A stretch of 64,000 nt of DNA from Auanema rhodensis (lineage: Eukaryota > Nematoda > Chromadorea > Rhabditida > Rhabditidae), in assembly GCA_964057225.1 (NCBI GenBank), contig OZ059895.1:4712001-4776000 (forward strand), read 5' to 3'. The translations under genes and the position numbers were made by a program. Below the pieces are notes generated by a model. The model saw only the letters and a program-made list of their open reading frames with translations. It was not told the origin of the DNA and did not search any database. Positions 11,577 to 25,614 of this stretch are shown here, one piece after another (positions within the stretch are counted from its first letter, which is position 1; every line of letters starts with the position of its first letter).

Positions 11577-13682
11577 AACATTTTGACAAAAATTTTTTCG
11601 AAAAATTTCAAAATAATTTAGCGAAAAGTAGATGTTTTTAGATTCCTTTTTTCAAGGCAAAGATGATGGACAATGTTATTCAACGAAAAAATTAATTCTT
11701 CAGGGTGAAAATCGAGGATATAAGTGTGAACATATATCAGTTGATATCTCGGTGCATTTTCAAGCTAGCGCAAATCTGATAACACAGATCGACGCAGCTT
11801 AAAAATCCGCATCGAATGCACTATACTTCATTGAAAAACGCTTAATACAAAAATTAGTTATGATCGTTTGAAAAATGATGCATTAGTGTATGTTGAGTTT
11901 CCATGTACACTCAACATTGCTTCCAAAAACATTTTGACAAAAATTTTTTCGAAAAATTTCAAAATAATTTAGCGAAAAGTAGATGTTTTTAGATTCCTTT
12001 TTTCAAGGCAAAGATGATGGACAATGTTATTCAACGAAAAAATTAATTCTTCAGGGTGAAAATCGAGGATATAAGTGTGAACTTATATCAGTTGATATCT
12101 CGGTGCATTTTCAAGCTAGCGCAAATCTGATAACACAGATCGACGCAGCTTAAAAATCCGCATTGAATGCACTATACTTCATTGAGAAACGCTTAATACA
12201 AAAATTAGTTATGATCGTTTGAAAAATGATGCATTAGTTTATGTTGAGTTTCCATGTACACTCAACATTGCTTCCAAAAACATTTTGACAAAAATTTTTT
12301 CGAAAAATTTCAAAATAATTTAGCGAAAAGTAGATGTTTTTAGATTCCTTTTTTCAAGGCAAAGATGATGGACAATGTTATTCAACGAAAAAATTAATTC
12401 TTCAGGGTGAAAATCGAGGATATAAGTGTGAACATATATCAGTTGATATCTCGGTGCATTTTCAAGCTAGCGCAAATCTGATAACACAGATCGACGCAGC
12501 TTAAAAATCCGCATCGAATGCACTATACTTCATTGAGAAACGCTTAATACAAAAATTAGTTATGATCGTTTGAAAAATGATGCATTAGTGTATGTTGAGT
12601 TTCCATGTACACTCAACATTGCTTCCAAAAACATTTTGACAAAAATTTTTTCGAAAAATTTCAAAATAATTTAGCAAAAAGTAGATGTTTTTAGATTCCT
12701 TTTTTCAAGGCAAAGACGATGGACAATGTTATTCAACGAAAAAATTAATTCTTCAGGGTGAAAATCGAGGATATAAGTGTGAACATATATCAGTTGATAT
12801 CTCGGTGCATTTTCAAGCTAGCGCAAATCTGATAACACAGATCGACGCAGCTTAAAAATCCGCATCGAATGCACTATACTTCATTGAGAAACGCTTAATA
12901 CAAAAATTAGTTATGATCGTTTGAAAAATGATGCATTAGTGTATGTTGAGTTTCCATGTACACTCAACATTGCTTCCAAAAACATTTTGACAAAAATTTT
13001 TTCGAAAAATTTCAAAATAATTTAGCAAAAAGTAGATGTTTTTAGATTCCTTTTTTCAAGGCAAAGACGATGGACAATGTTATTCAACGAAAAAATTAAT
13101 TCTTCAGGGTGAAAATCGAGGATATAAGTGTGAACTTATATCAGTTGATATCTCGGTGCATTTTCAAGCTAGCGCAAATTTGATAACACAGATCGACGCA
13201 GCTTAAAAATCCGCATCGAATGCACTATACTTCATTGAGAAACGCTTAATACAAAAATTAGTTATGATCGTTTGAAAAATGATGCATTAGTGTATGTTGA
13301 GTTTCCATGTACACTCAACATTGCTTCCAAAAACATTTTGACAAAAATTTTTTCGAAAAATTTCAAAATAATTTAGCAAAAAGCAGATGTTTTTAGATTC
13401 CTTTTTTTAAGGCAAAAATGATGGACAATGTTATTAAACGAAAAAATTAATTCTTCAGGGTGAAAATCGAGGATATAAGTGTGAACTTATATCAGTTGAT
13501 ATCTCGGTGCATTTTCAAGCTAGCGCAAATCTGATAACACAGATCGACGCAGCTTAAAAATCCGCATCGAATGCACTATACTTCATTGAGAAACGCTTAA
13601 TACAAAAATTAGTTATGATCGTTTGAAAAATGATGCATTAGTTTATGTTGAGTTTCCATGTACACTCAACATTGCTTCCAAA
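11577..13682 (+). repeat. Hexamer HOR copy B (2106 bp, monomers 34-39)
   Basis: Tandem partner of the preceding 2106-bp unit, with the same order of types. The second monomer differs in its first part (GCGAAAAG and AGATGATGG here, GCAAAAAG and AGACGATGG in copy A) but shares the rare GCATTGAATG further on, so it looks like a recombinant. The last monomer has a private GCAGATG near 13383. Confidence 0.85.
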
Positions 13683-15788
13683 AACATTTTGACAAAAATT
13701 TTTTCGAAAAATTTCAAAATAATTTAGCGAAAAGTAGATGTTTTTAGATTCCTTTTTTCAAGGCAAAGATGATGGACAATGTTATTCAACGAAAAAATTA
13801 ATTCTTCAGGGTGAAAATCGAGGATATAAGTGTGAACATATATCAGTTGATATCTCGGTGCATTTTCAAGCTAGCGCAAATCTGATAACACAGATCGACG
13901 CAGCTTAAAAATCCGCATCGAATGCACTATACTTCATTGAGAAACGCTTAATACAAAAATTAGTTATGATCGTTTGAAAAATGATGCATTAGTTTATGTT
14001 GAGTTTCCATGTACACTCAACATTGCTTCCAAAAACATTTTGACAAAAATTTTTTCGAAAAATTTCAAAATAATTTAGCGAAAAGTAGATGTTTTTAGAT
14101 TCCTTTTTTCAAGGCAAAGATGATGGACAATGTTATTCAACGAAAAAATTAATTCTTCAGGGTGAAAATCGAGGATATAAGTGTGAACATATATCAGTTG
14201 ATATCTCGGTGCATTTTCAAGCTAGCGCAAATCTGATAACACAGATCGACGCAGCTTAAAAATCCGCATCGAATGCACTATACTTCATTGAGAAACGCTT
14301 AATACAAAAATTAGTTATGATCGTTTGAAAAATGATGCATTAGTTTATGTTGAGTTTCCATGTACACTCAACATTGCTTCCAAAAACATTTTGACAAAAA
14401 TTTTTTCGAAAAATTTCAAAATAATTTAGCGAAAAGTAGATGTTTTTAGATTCCTTTTTTCAAGGCAAAGATGATGGACAATGTTATTCAACGAAAAAAT
14501 TAATTCTTCAGGGTGAAAATCGAGGATATAAGTGTGAACATATATCAGTTGATATCTCGGTGCATTTTCAAGCTAGCGCAAATCTGATAACACAGATCGA
14601 CGCAGCTTAAAAATCCGCATCGAATGCACTATACTTCATTGAGAAACGCTGAATACAAAAATTAGTTATGATCGTTTGAAAAATGATGCATTAGTGTATG
14701 TTGAGTTTCCATGTACACTCAACATTGCTTCCAAAAACATTTTGACAAAAATTTTTTCGAAAAATTTCAAAATAATTTAGCAAAAAGTAGATGTTTTTAG
14801 ATTCCTTTTTTCAAGGCAAAGACGATGGACAATGTTATTCAACGAAAAAATTAATTCTTCAGGGTGAAAATCGAGGATATAAGTTTGAACATATATCAGT
14901 TGATATCTCGGTGCATTTTCAAGCTAGCGCAAATCTGATAACACAGATCGACGCAGCTTAAAAATCCGCATCGAATGCACTATACTTCATTGAGAAACGC
15001 TTAATACAAAAATTAGTTATGATCGTTTGAAAAATGATGCATTAGTGTATGTTGAGTTTCCATGTACACTCAACATTGCTTCCAAAAACATTTTGACAAA
15101 AATTTTTTCGAAAAATTTCAAAATAATTTAGCAAAAAGTAGATGTTTTTAGATTCCTTTTTTCAAGGCAAAGACGATGGACAATGTTATTCAACGAAAAA
15201 ATTAATTCTTCAGGGTGAAAATCGAGGATATAAGTGTGAACTTATATCAGTTGATATCTCGGTGCATTTTCAAGCTAGCGCAAATCTGATAACACAGATC
15301 GACGCAGCTTAAAAATCCGCATCGAATGCACTATACTTCATTGAGAAACGCTTAATACAAAAATTAGTTATGATCGTTTGAAAAATGATGCATTAGTGTA
15401 TGTTGAGTTTCCATGTACACTCAACATTGCTTCCAAAAACATTTTGACAAAAATTTTTTCGAAAAATTTCAAAATAATTTAGCAAAAAGTGGATGTTTTT
15501 AGATTCCTTTTTTCAAGGCAAAGACGATGGACAATGTTATTCAACGAAAAAATTAATTCTTCGGGGTGAAAATCGAGGATATAAGTGTGAACTTATATCA
15601 GTTGATATCTCGGTGCATTTTCAAGCTAGCGCAAATCTGATAACACAGATCGACGCAGCTTAAAAATCCGCATCGAATGCACTATACTACATTGAAAAAC
15701 GCTTAATACAAAAATTAGTTATGATCGTTTGAAAAATGATGCATTAGTGTATGTTGAGTTTCCATGTACACTCAACATTGCTTCCAAA
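13683..15788 (+). repeat. Hexamer HOR copy C (2106 bp, monomers 40-45)
   Basis: Three GCGAAAAG/CATATATC monomers, the third with the rare GCTGAATAC at 14648, then a CATATATC monomer, a CTTATATC monomer, and a GTGGATG/CGGGGTG/ACTACATTGAA monomer. The order differs from copies A and B, so this is a related hexamer of its own. A private T (AAGTTTGAAC) occurs near 14883. Confidence 0.82.
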
Positions 15789-17894
15789 AACATTTTGACA
15801 AAAATTTTTTCGAAAAATTTCAAAATAATTTAGCGAAAAGTAGATGTTTTTAGATTCCTTTTTTCAAGGCAAAGATGATGGACAATGTTATTCAACGAAA
15901 AAATTAATTCTTCAGGGTGAAAATCGAGGATATAAGTGTGAACATATATCAGTTGATATCTCGGTGCATTTTCAAGCTAGCGCAAATCTGATAACACAGA
16001 TCGACGCAGCTTAAAAATCCGCATCGAATGCACTATACTTCATTGAGAAACGCTTAATACAAAAATTAGTTATGATCGTTTGAAAAATGATGCATTAGTT
16101 TATGTTGAGTTTCCATGTACACTCAACATTGCTTCCAAAAACATTTTGACAAAAATTTTTTCGAAAAATTTCAAAATAATTTAGCGAAAAGTAGATGTTT
16201 TTAGATTCCTTTTTTCAAGGCAAAGATGATGGACAATGTTATTCAACGAAAAAATTAATTCTTCAGGGTGAAAATCGAGGATATAAGTGTGAACATATAT
16301 CAGTTGATATCTCGGTGCATTTTCAAGCTAGCGCAAATCTGATAACACAGATCGACGCAGCTTAAAAATCCGCATCGAATGCACTATACTTCATTGAGAA
16401 ACGCTTAATACAAAAATTAGTTATGATCGTTTGAAAAATGATGCATTAGTTTATGTTGAGTTTCCATGTACACTCAACATTGCTTCCAAAAACATTTTGA
16501 CAAAAATTTTTTCGAAAAATTTCAAAATAATTTAGCGAAAAGTAGATGTTTTTAGATTCCTTTTTTCAAGGCAAAGATGATGGACAATGTTATTCAACGA
16601 AAAAATTAATTCTTCAGGGTGAAAATCGAGGATATAAGTGTGAACATATATCAGTTGATATCTCGGTGCATTTTCAAGCTAGCGCAAATCTGATAACACA
16701 GATCGACGCAGCTTAAAAATCCGCATCGAATGCACTATACTTCATTGAGAAACGCTGAATACAAAAATTAGTTATGATCGTTTGAAAAATGATGCATTAG
16801 TGTATGTTGAGTTTCCATGTACACTCAACATTGCTTCCAAAAACATTTTGACAAAAATTTTTTCGAAAAATTTCAAAATAATTTAGCAAAAAGTAGATGT
16901 TTTTAGATTCCTTTTTTCAAGGCAAAGACGATGGACAATGTTATTCAACGAAAAAATTAATTCTTCAGGGTGAAAATCGAGGATATAAGTGTGAACATAT
17001 ATCAGTTGATATCTCGGTGCATTTTCAAGCTAGCGCAAATCTGATAACACAGATCGACGCAGCTTAAAAATCCGCATCGAATGCACTATACTTCATTGAG
17101 AAACGCTTAATACAAAAATTAGTTATGATCGTTTGAAAAATGATGCATTAGTGTATGTTGAGTTTCCATGTACACTCAACATTGCTTCCAAAAACATTTT
17201 GACAAAAATTTTTTCGAAAAATTTCAAAATAATTTAGCAAAAAGTAGATGTTTTTAGATTCCTTTTTTCAAGGCAAAGACGATGGACAATGTTATTCAAC
17301 GAAAAAATTAATTCTTCAGGGTGAAAATCGAGGATATAAGTGTGAACTTATATCAGTTGATATCTCGGTGCATTTTCAAGCTAGCGCAAATCTGATAACA
17401 CAGATCGACGCAGCTTAAAAATCCGCATCGAATGCACTATACTTCATTGAGAAACGCTTAATACAAAAATTAGTTATGATCGTTTGAAAAATGATGCATT
17501 AGTGTATGTTGAGTTTCCATGTACACTCAACATTGCTTCCAAAAACATTTTGACAAAATTTTTTTCGAAAAATTTCAAAATAATTTAGCAAAAAGTGGAT
17601 GTTTTTAGATTCCTTTTTTCAAGGCAAAGACGATGGACAATGTTATTCAACGAAAAAATTAATTCTTCGGGGTGAAAATCGAGGATATAAGTGTGAACTT
17701 ATATCAGTTGATATCTCGGTGCATTTTCAAGCTAGCGCAAATCTGATAACACAGATCGACGCAGCTTAAAAATCCGCATCGAATGCACTATACTACATTG
17801 AAAAACGCTTAATACAGAAATTAGTTATGATCGTTTGAAAAATGATGCATTAGTGTATGTTGAGTTTCCATGCACACTCAACATTGCTTCCAAA
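15789..17894 (+). repeat. Hexamer HOR copy D (2106 bp, monomers 46-51)
   Basis: Repeats the order of 13683-15788 at an offset of exactly 2106. GCTGAATAC recurs at 16754, and the GTGGATG/CGGGGTG monomer recurs at 17544. That last monomer has private changes near 17560 (an extra T replacing A before the T-run) and 17817 (TACAGAAATT). Confidence 0.82.
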
Positions 17895-18245
17895 AACATT
17901 TTGACAAAAATTTTTTCGAAAAATTTCAAAATAATTTAGCAAAAAGTAGATGTTTTTAGATTCTTTTTTTCAAGGCAAAGACGATGGACAATGTTATTAA
18001 ACGAAAAAATTAATTCTTCAGGGTGAAAATCGAGGATATATGTGTGAACTTATATCAGTTGATATCTCGGTGCATTTTTAAGCTAGCGCAAATCTGATAA
18101 CACAGATCGACGCAGCTTAAAAATCCGCATCGAATGCACTATACTTCATTGAGAAACGCTTAATACAAAATTTAGTTATGATCGTTTGAAAAATGATGCA
18201 TTAGTGTATGTTGAGTTTCCATGTACACTCAACATTGCTTCCAAA
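16491..18245 (+). repeat. 5-monomer segment, source or copy of 22458-24212
   Basis: Rare marks GCTGAATAC (16754), GGATATATG (18034) and TACAAAATTTAG (about 18165) reappear at 22721, 24001 and about 24132, each exactly 5967 bp (17 monomers) later. The last of the five combines CTTTTTTTCAAGG with ATTAAACG, an unusual pairing of linked variants. This is a segmental duplication inside the array. Confidence 0.85.
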
Positions 18246-21200
18246 AACATTTTGACAAAAATTTTTTCGAAAAATTTCAAAATAATTTAGCAAAAAGTAG
18301 ATGTTTTTAGATTCCTTTTTTTAAGGCAAAAATGATGGACAATGTTATTCAACGAAAAAATTAATTCTTCAGGGTGAAAATCGAGGATATATGTGTGAAC
18401 TTATATCAGTTGATATCTCGGTGCATTTTTAAGCTAGCGCAAATCTGATAACACAGATCGACGCAGCTTAAAAATCCGCATCGAATGCACTATACTACAT
18501 TGAAAAACGCTTAATACAAAAATTAGTTATGATCGTTTGAAAAATGATGCATTAGTGTATGTTGAGTTTCCATGTACACTCAACATTGCTTCCAAAAACA
18601 TTTTGACAAAAATTTTTTCGAAAAATTTCAAAATAATTTAGCAAAAAGTGGATGTTTTTAGATTCCTTTTTTCAAGGCAAAGACGATGGACAATGTTATT
18701 CAACGAAAAAATTAATTCTTCAGGGTGAAAATCGAGGATATAAGTGTGAACTTATATCAGTTGATATCTCGGTGCATTTTCAAGCTAGCGCAAATCTGAT
18801 AACACAGATCGACGCAGCTTAAAAATCCGCATCGAATGCACTATACTTCATTGAGAAACGCCTAATACAAAAATTAGTTATGATCGTTTGAAAAATGATG
18901 CATTAGTTTATGTTGAGTTTCCATGTACACTCAACATTGCTTCCAAAAACATTTTGACAAAAATTTTTTCGAAAAATTTCAAAATAATTTAGCGAAAAGT
19001 AGATGTTTTTAGATTCCTTTTTTCAAGGCAAAGATGATGGACAATGTTATTCAACGAAAAAATTAATTCTTCAGGGTGAAAATCGAGGATATAAGTGTGA
19101 ACATATATCAGTTGATATCTCGGTGCATTTTCAAGCTAGCGCAAATCTGATAACACAGATCGACGCAGCTTAAAAATCCGCATCGAATGCACTATACTTC
19201 ATTGAGAAACGCTTAATACAAAAATTAGTTATGATCGTTTGAAAAATGATGCATTAGTGTATGTTGAGTTTCCATGTACACTCAACATTGCTTCCAAAAA
19301 CATTTTGACAAAAATTTTTTCGAAAAATTTCAAAATAATTTAGCAAAAAGTGGATGTTTTTAGATTCCTTTTTTCAAGGCAAAGACGATGGACAATGTTA
19401 TTCAACGAAAAAATTAATTCTTCAGGGTGAAAATCGAGGATATAAGTGTGAACTTATATCAGTTGATATCTCGGTGCATTTTCAAGCTAGCGCAAATCTG
19501 ATAACACAGATCGACGCAGCTTAAAAATCCGCATCGAATGCACTATACTTCATTGAAAAACGCTTCATACAAAAATTAGTTATGATCGTTTGAAAAATGA
19601 TGCATTAGTGTATGTTGAGTTTCCATGTACACTCAACATTGCTTCCAAAAACATTTTGACAAAAATTTTTTCGAAAAATTTCAAAATAATTTAGCAAAAA
19701 GTAGATGTTTTTAGATTCCTTTTTTCAAGGCAAAGACGATGGACAATGTTATTCAACGAAAAAATTAATTCTTCAGGGTGAAAATCGAGGATATAAGTGT
19801 GAACATATATCAGTTGATATCTCGGTGCATTTTCAAGCTAGCGCAAATCTGATAACACAGATCGACGCAGCTTAAAAATCCGCATCGAATGCACTATACT
19901 TCATTGAGAAACGCTTAATACAAAAATTAGTTATGATCGTTTGAAAAATGATGCATTAGTGTATGTTGAGTTTCCATGTACACTCAACATTGCTTCCAAA
20001 AACATTTTGACAAAAATTTTTTCGAAAAATTTCAAAATAATTTAGCAAAAAGTAGATGTTTTTAGATTCCTTTTTTCAAGGCAAAGACGATGGACAATGT
20101 TATTCAACGAAAAAATTAATTCTTCAGGGTGAAAATCGAGGATATAAGTGTGAACTTATATCAGTTGATATCTCGGTGCATTTTCAAGCTAGCGCAAATT
20201 TGATAACACAGATCGACGCAGCTTAAAAATCCGCATCGAATGCACTATACTTCATTGAGAAACGCTTAATACAAAAATTAGTTATGATCGTTTGAAAAAT
20301 GATGCATTAGTGTATGTTGAGTTTCCATGTACACTCAACATTGCTTCCAAAAACATTTTGACAAAAATTTTTTCGAAAAATTTCAAAATAATTTAGCAAA
20401 AAGTAGATGTTTTTAGATTCCTTTTTTTAAGGCAAAAATGATGGACAATGTTATTAAACGAAAAAATTAATTCTTCAGGGTGAAAATCGAGGATATAAGT
20501 GTGAACTTATATCAGTTGATATCTCGGTGCATTTTCAAGCTAGCGCAAATCTGATAACACAGATCGACGCAGCTTAAAAATCCGCATCGAATGCACTATA
20601 CTTCATTGAGAAACGCTTAATACAAAAATTAGTTATGATCGTTTGAAAAATGATGCATTAGTTTATGTTGAGTTTCCATGTACACTCAACATTGCTTCCA
20701 AAAACATTTTGACAAAAATTTTTTCGAAAAATTTCAAAATAATTTAGCGAAAAGTAGATGTTTTTAGATTCCTTTTTTCAAGGCAAAGATGATGGACAAT
20801 GTTATTCAACGAAAAAATTAATTCTTCAGGGTGAAAATCGAGGATATAAGTGTGAACATATATCAGTTGATATCTCGGTGCATTTTCAAGCTAGCGCAAA
20901 TCTGATAACACAGATCGACGCAGCTTAAAAATCCGCATCGAATGCACTATACTTCATTGAAAAACGCTTAATACAAAAATTAGTTATGATCGTTTGAAAA
21001 ATGATGCATTAGTGTATGTTGAGTTTCCATGTACACTCAACATTGCTTCCAAAAACATTTTGACAAAAATTTTTTCGAAAAATTTCAAAATAATTTAGCA
21101 AAAAGTAGATGTTTTTAGATTCCTTTTTTCAAGGCAAAGACGATGGACAATGTTATTCAACGAAAAAATTAATTCTTCAGGGTGAAAATCGAGGATATAA

Positions 21201-24200
21201 GTGTGAACTTATATCAGTTGATATCTCGGTGCATTTTCAAGCTAGCGCAAATCTGATAACACAGATCGACGCAGCTTAAAAATCCGCATCGAATGCACTA
21301 TACTTCATTGAGAAACGCTTAATACAAAAATTAGTTATGATCGTTTGAAAAATGATGCATTAGTTTATGTTGAGTTTCCATGTACACTCAACATTGCTTC
21401 CAAAAACATTTTGACAAAAATTTTTTCGAAAAATTTCAAAATAATTTAGCGAAAAGTAGATGTTTTTAGATTCCTTTTTTCAAGGCAAAGATGATGGACA
21501 ATGTTATTCAACGAAAAAATTAATTCTTCAGGGTGAAAATCGAGGATATAAGTGTGAACATATATCAGTTGATATCTCGGTGCATTTTCAAGCTAGCGCA
21601 AATCTGATAACACAGATCGACGCAGCTTAAAAATCCGCATCGAATGCACTATACTTCATTGAGAAACGCTGAATACAAAAATTAGTTATGATCGTTTGAA
21701 AAATGATGCATTAGTGTATGTTGAGTTTCCATGTACACTCAACATTGCTTCCAAAAACATTTTGACAAAAATTTTTTCGAAAAATTTCAAAATAATTTAG
21801 CAAAAAGTAGATGTTTTTAGATTCCTTTTTTCAAGGCAAAGACGATGGACAATGTTATTCAACGAAAAAATTAATTCTTCAGGGTGAAAATCGAGGATAT
21901 AAGTGTGAACATATATCAGTTGATATCTCGGTGCATTTTCAAGCTAGCGCAAATCTGATAACACAGATCGACGCAGCTTAAAAATCCGCATCGAATGCAC
22001 TATACTTCATTGAGAAACGCTTAATACAAAAATTAGTTATGATCGTTTGAAAAATGATGCATTAGTGTATGTTGAGTTTCCATGTACACTCAACATTGCT
22101 TCCAAAAACATTTTGACAAAAATTTTTTCGAAAAATTTCAAAATAATTTAGCAAAAAGTAGATGTTTTTAGATTCCTTTTTTCAAGGCAAAGACGATGGA
22201 CAATGTTATTCAACGAAAAAATTAATTCTTCAGGGTGAAAATCGAGGATATAAGTGTGAACTTATATCAGTTGATATCTCGGTGCATTTTCAAGCTAGCG
22301 CAAATTTGATAACACAGATCGACGCAGCTTAAAAATCCGCATCGAATGCACTATACTTCATTGAGAAACGCTTAATACAAAAATTAGTTATGATCGTTTG
22401 AAAAATGATGCATTAGTTTATGTTGAGTTTCCATGTACACTCAACATTGCTTCCAAAAACATTTTGACAAAAATTTTTTCGAAAAATTTCAAAATAATTT
22501 AGCGAAAAGTAGATGTTTTTAGATTCCTTTTTTCAAGGCAAAGATGATGGACAATGTTATTCAACGAAAAAATTAATTCTTCAGGGTGAAAATCGAGGAT
22601 ATAAGTGTGAACATATATCAGTTGATATCTCGGTGCATTTTCAAGCTAGCGCAAATCTGATAACACAGATCGACGCAGCTTAAAAATCCGCATCGAATGC
22701 ACTATACTTCATTGAGAAACGCTGAATACAAAAATTAGTTATGATCGTTTGAAAAATGATGCATTAGTGTATGTTGAGTTTCCATGTACACTCAACATTG
22801 CTTCCAAAAACATTTTGACAAAAATTTTTTCGAAAAATTTCAAAATAATTTAGCAAAAAGTAGATGTTTTTAGATTCCTTTTTTCAAGGCAAAGACGATG
22901 GACAATGTTATTCAACGAAAAAATTAATTCTTCAGGGTGAAAATCGAGGATATAAGTGTGAACATATATCAGTTGATATCTCGGTGCATTTTCAAGCTAG
23001 CGCAAATCTGATAACACAGATCGACGCAGCTTAAAAATCCGCATCGAATGCACTATACTTCATTGAGAAACGCTTAATACAAAAATTAGTTATGATCGTT
23101 TGAAAAATGATGCATTAGTGTATGTTGAGTTTCCATGTACACTCAACATTGCTTCCAAAAACATTTTGACAAAAATTTTTTCGAAAAATTTCAAAATAAT
23201 TTAGCAAAAAGTAGATGTTTTTAGATTCCTTTTTTCAAGGCAAAGACGATGGACAATGTTATTCAACGAAAAAATTAATTCTTCAGGGTGAAAATCGAGG
23301 ATATAAGTGTGAACTTATATCAGTTGATATCTCGGTGCATTTTCAAGCTAGCGCAAATCTGATAACACAGATCGACGCAGCTTAAAAATCCGCATCGAAT
23401 GCACTATACTTCATTGAGAAACGCTTAATACAAAAATTAGTTATGATCGTTTGAAAAATGATGCATTAGTGTATGTTGAGTTTCCATGTACACTCAACAT
23501 TGCTTCCAAAAACATTTTGACAAAAATTTTTTCGAAAAATTTCAAAATAATTTAGCAAAAAGTGGATGTTTTTAGATTCCTTTTTTCAAGGCAAAGACGA
23601 TGGACAATGTTATTCAACGAAAAAATTAATTCTTCGGGGTGAAAATCGAGGATATAAGTGTGAACTTATATCAGTTGATATCTCGGTGCATTTTCAAGCT
23701 AGCGCAAATCTGATAACACAGATCGACGCAGCTTAAAAATCCGCATCGAATGCACTATACTACATTGAAAAACGCTTAATACAAAAATTAGTTATGATCG
23801 TTTGAAAAATGATGCATTAGTGTATGTTGAGTTTCCATGCACACTCAACATTGCTTCCAAAAACATTTTGACAAAAATTTTTTCGAAAAATTTCAAAATA
23901 ATTTAGCAAAAAGTAGATGTTTTTAGATTCTTTTTTTCAAGGCAAAGACGATGGACAATGTTATTAAACGAAAAAATTAATTCTTCAGGGTGAAAATCGA
24001 GGATATATGTGTGAACTTATATCAGTTGATATCTCGGTGCATTTTTAAGCTAGCGCAAATCTGATAACACAGATCGACGCAGCTTAAAAATCCGCATCGA
24101 ATGCACTATACTTCATTGAGAAACGCTTAATACAAAATTTAGTTATGATCGTTTGAAAAATGATGCATTAGTGTATGTTGAGTTTCCATGTACACTCAAC

Positions 24201-24212
24201 ATTGCTTCCAAA
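18246..24212 (+). repeat. Array zone 3: displaced copies of the hexamer region, monomers 53-69
   Basis: AAATTTGATAAC (20197, 22303) and GCTGAATAC (21668, 22721) repeat marks from the preceding zone at offsets of 7020 bp (20 monomers) and 5967 bp (17 monomers). Within it, three monomers at 21405-22457 match the three at 22458-23510 (GCTGAATAC, CATATATC, CTTATATC), a local 1053-bp duplication. Private changes include GCCTAATAC near 18860 and GCTTCATAC near 19562. No non-satellite DNA is present. Confidence 0.8.
22458..24212 (+). repeat. 5-monomer segment duplicated from 16491-18245
   Basis: Matches the earlier segment mark for mark at an offset of 5967 bp. It lacks the two private substitutions of the earlier copy near 17560 and 17817, so those arose after the duplication or were removed here by conversion. 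Confidence 0.83.
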
Positions 24213-25264
24213 AACATTTTGACAAAAATTTTTTCGAAAAATTTCAAAATAATTTAGCAAAAAGTAGATGTTTTTAGATTCCTTTTTTTAAGGCAAAAAT
24301 GATGGACAATGTTATTCAACGAAAAAATTAATTCTTCAGGGTGAAAATCGAGGATATAAGTGTGAACTTATATCAGTTGATATCTCGGTGCATTTTCAAG
24401 CTAGCGCAAATCTGATAACAAAGATCGACGCAGCTTAAAAATCCGCATCGAATGCACTATACTTCATTGAGAAACGCTTAATAAAAAATTAGTTATGATC
24501 GTTTGAAAAATGATGCATTAGTGTATGTTGAGTTTCCATGTACACTCAACATTGCTTCCAAAAACATTTTGACAAAAATTTTTTCGAAAAATTTCAAAAT
24601 AATTTAGCAAAAAGTAGATGTTTTTAGATTCCTTTTTTTAAGGCAAAAATGATGGACAATGTTATTAAACGAAAAAATTAATTCTTCAGGGTGAAAATCG
24701 AGGATATAAGTGTGAACTTATATCAGTTGATATCTCGGTGCATTTTCAAGCTAGCGCAAATCTGATAACACAGATCGACGCAGCTTAAAAATCCGCATCG
24801 AATGCACTATACTACATTGAGAAACGCTTAATACAAAAATTAGTTATGATCGTTTGAAAAATGATGCATTAGTGTATGTTGAGTTTCCATGTACACTCAA
24901 CATTGCTTCCAAAAACATTTTGACAAAAATTTTTTCGAAAAATTTCAAAATAATTTAGCAAAAAGTAGATGTTTTTGGATTCTTTTTTTCAAGGCAAAGA
25001 CGATGGACAATGTTATTCAACGAAAAAATTAATTCTTCGGGGTGAAAATCGAGGATATAAGTGTGAACTTATATCAGTTGATATCTCGGTGCATTTTTAA
25101 GCTAGCGCAAATCTGATAACACAGATCGACGCAGCTTAAAAATCCGCATCGAATGCACTATACTTCATTGAGAAACGCTTAATACAAAAATTAGTTATGA
25201 TCGTTTGAAAAATGATGCATTAGTGTATGTTGAGTTTCCATGTACACTCAACATTGCTTCCAAA

Positions 25265-25614
25265 AACATTTTGACAAAAATTTTTTCGAAAAATTTCAAA
25301 ATAATTTAGCAAAAAGTGGATGTTTTTAGATTCCTTTTTTCAAGGCAAAGACGATGGACAATGTTATTAAACGAAAAAATTAATTCTTCAGGGTGAAAAT
25401 CGAGGATATAAGTGTGAACTTATATCAGTTGATATCTCGGTGCATTTTCAAGCTAGCGCAAATCTGATAACAAAGATCGACGCAGCTTAAAAATCCGCAT
25501 CGAATGCACTATACTTCATTGAGAAACGCTTAATAAAAAATTAGTTATGATCGTTTGAAAAATGATGCATTAGTGTATGTTGAGTTTCCATGTACACTCA
25601 ACATTGCTTCCAAA
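25265..25614 (+). repeat. Chimeric monomer 73
   Basis: Its first part (GTGGATG, CCTTTTTTCAAGG, AGACGATGG, ATTAAACG) equals the monomer at 26317. The rest (ATATAAGTG, TTTCAAG, ACAAAG, missing C272) equals the monomer at 26668. The simplest reading is an exchange between positions 105 and 147 that joined the two neighbours into one. The adjacent pair 26317-27017 still shows the unjoined arrangement. Confidence 0.7.
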
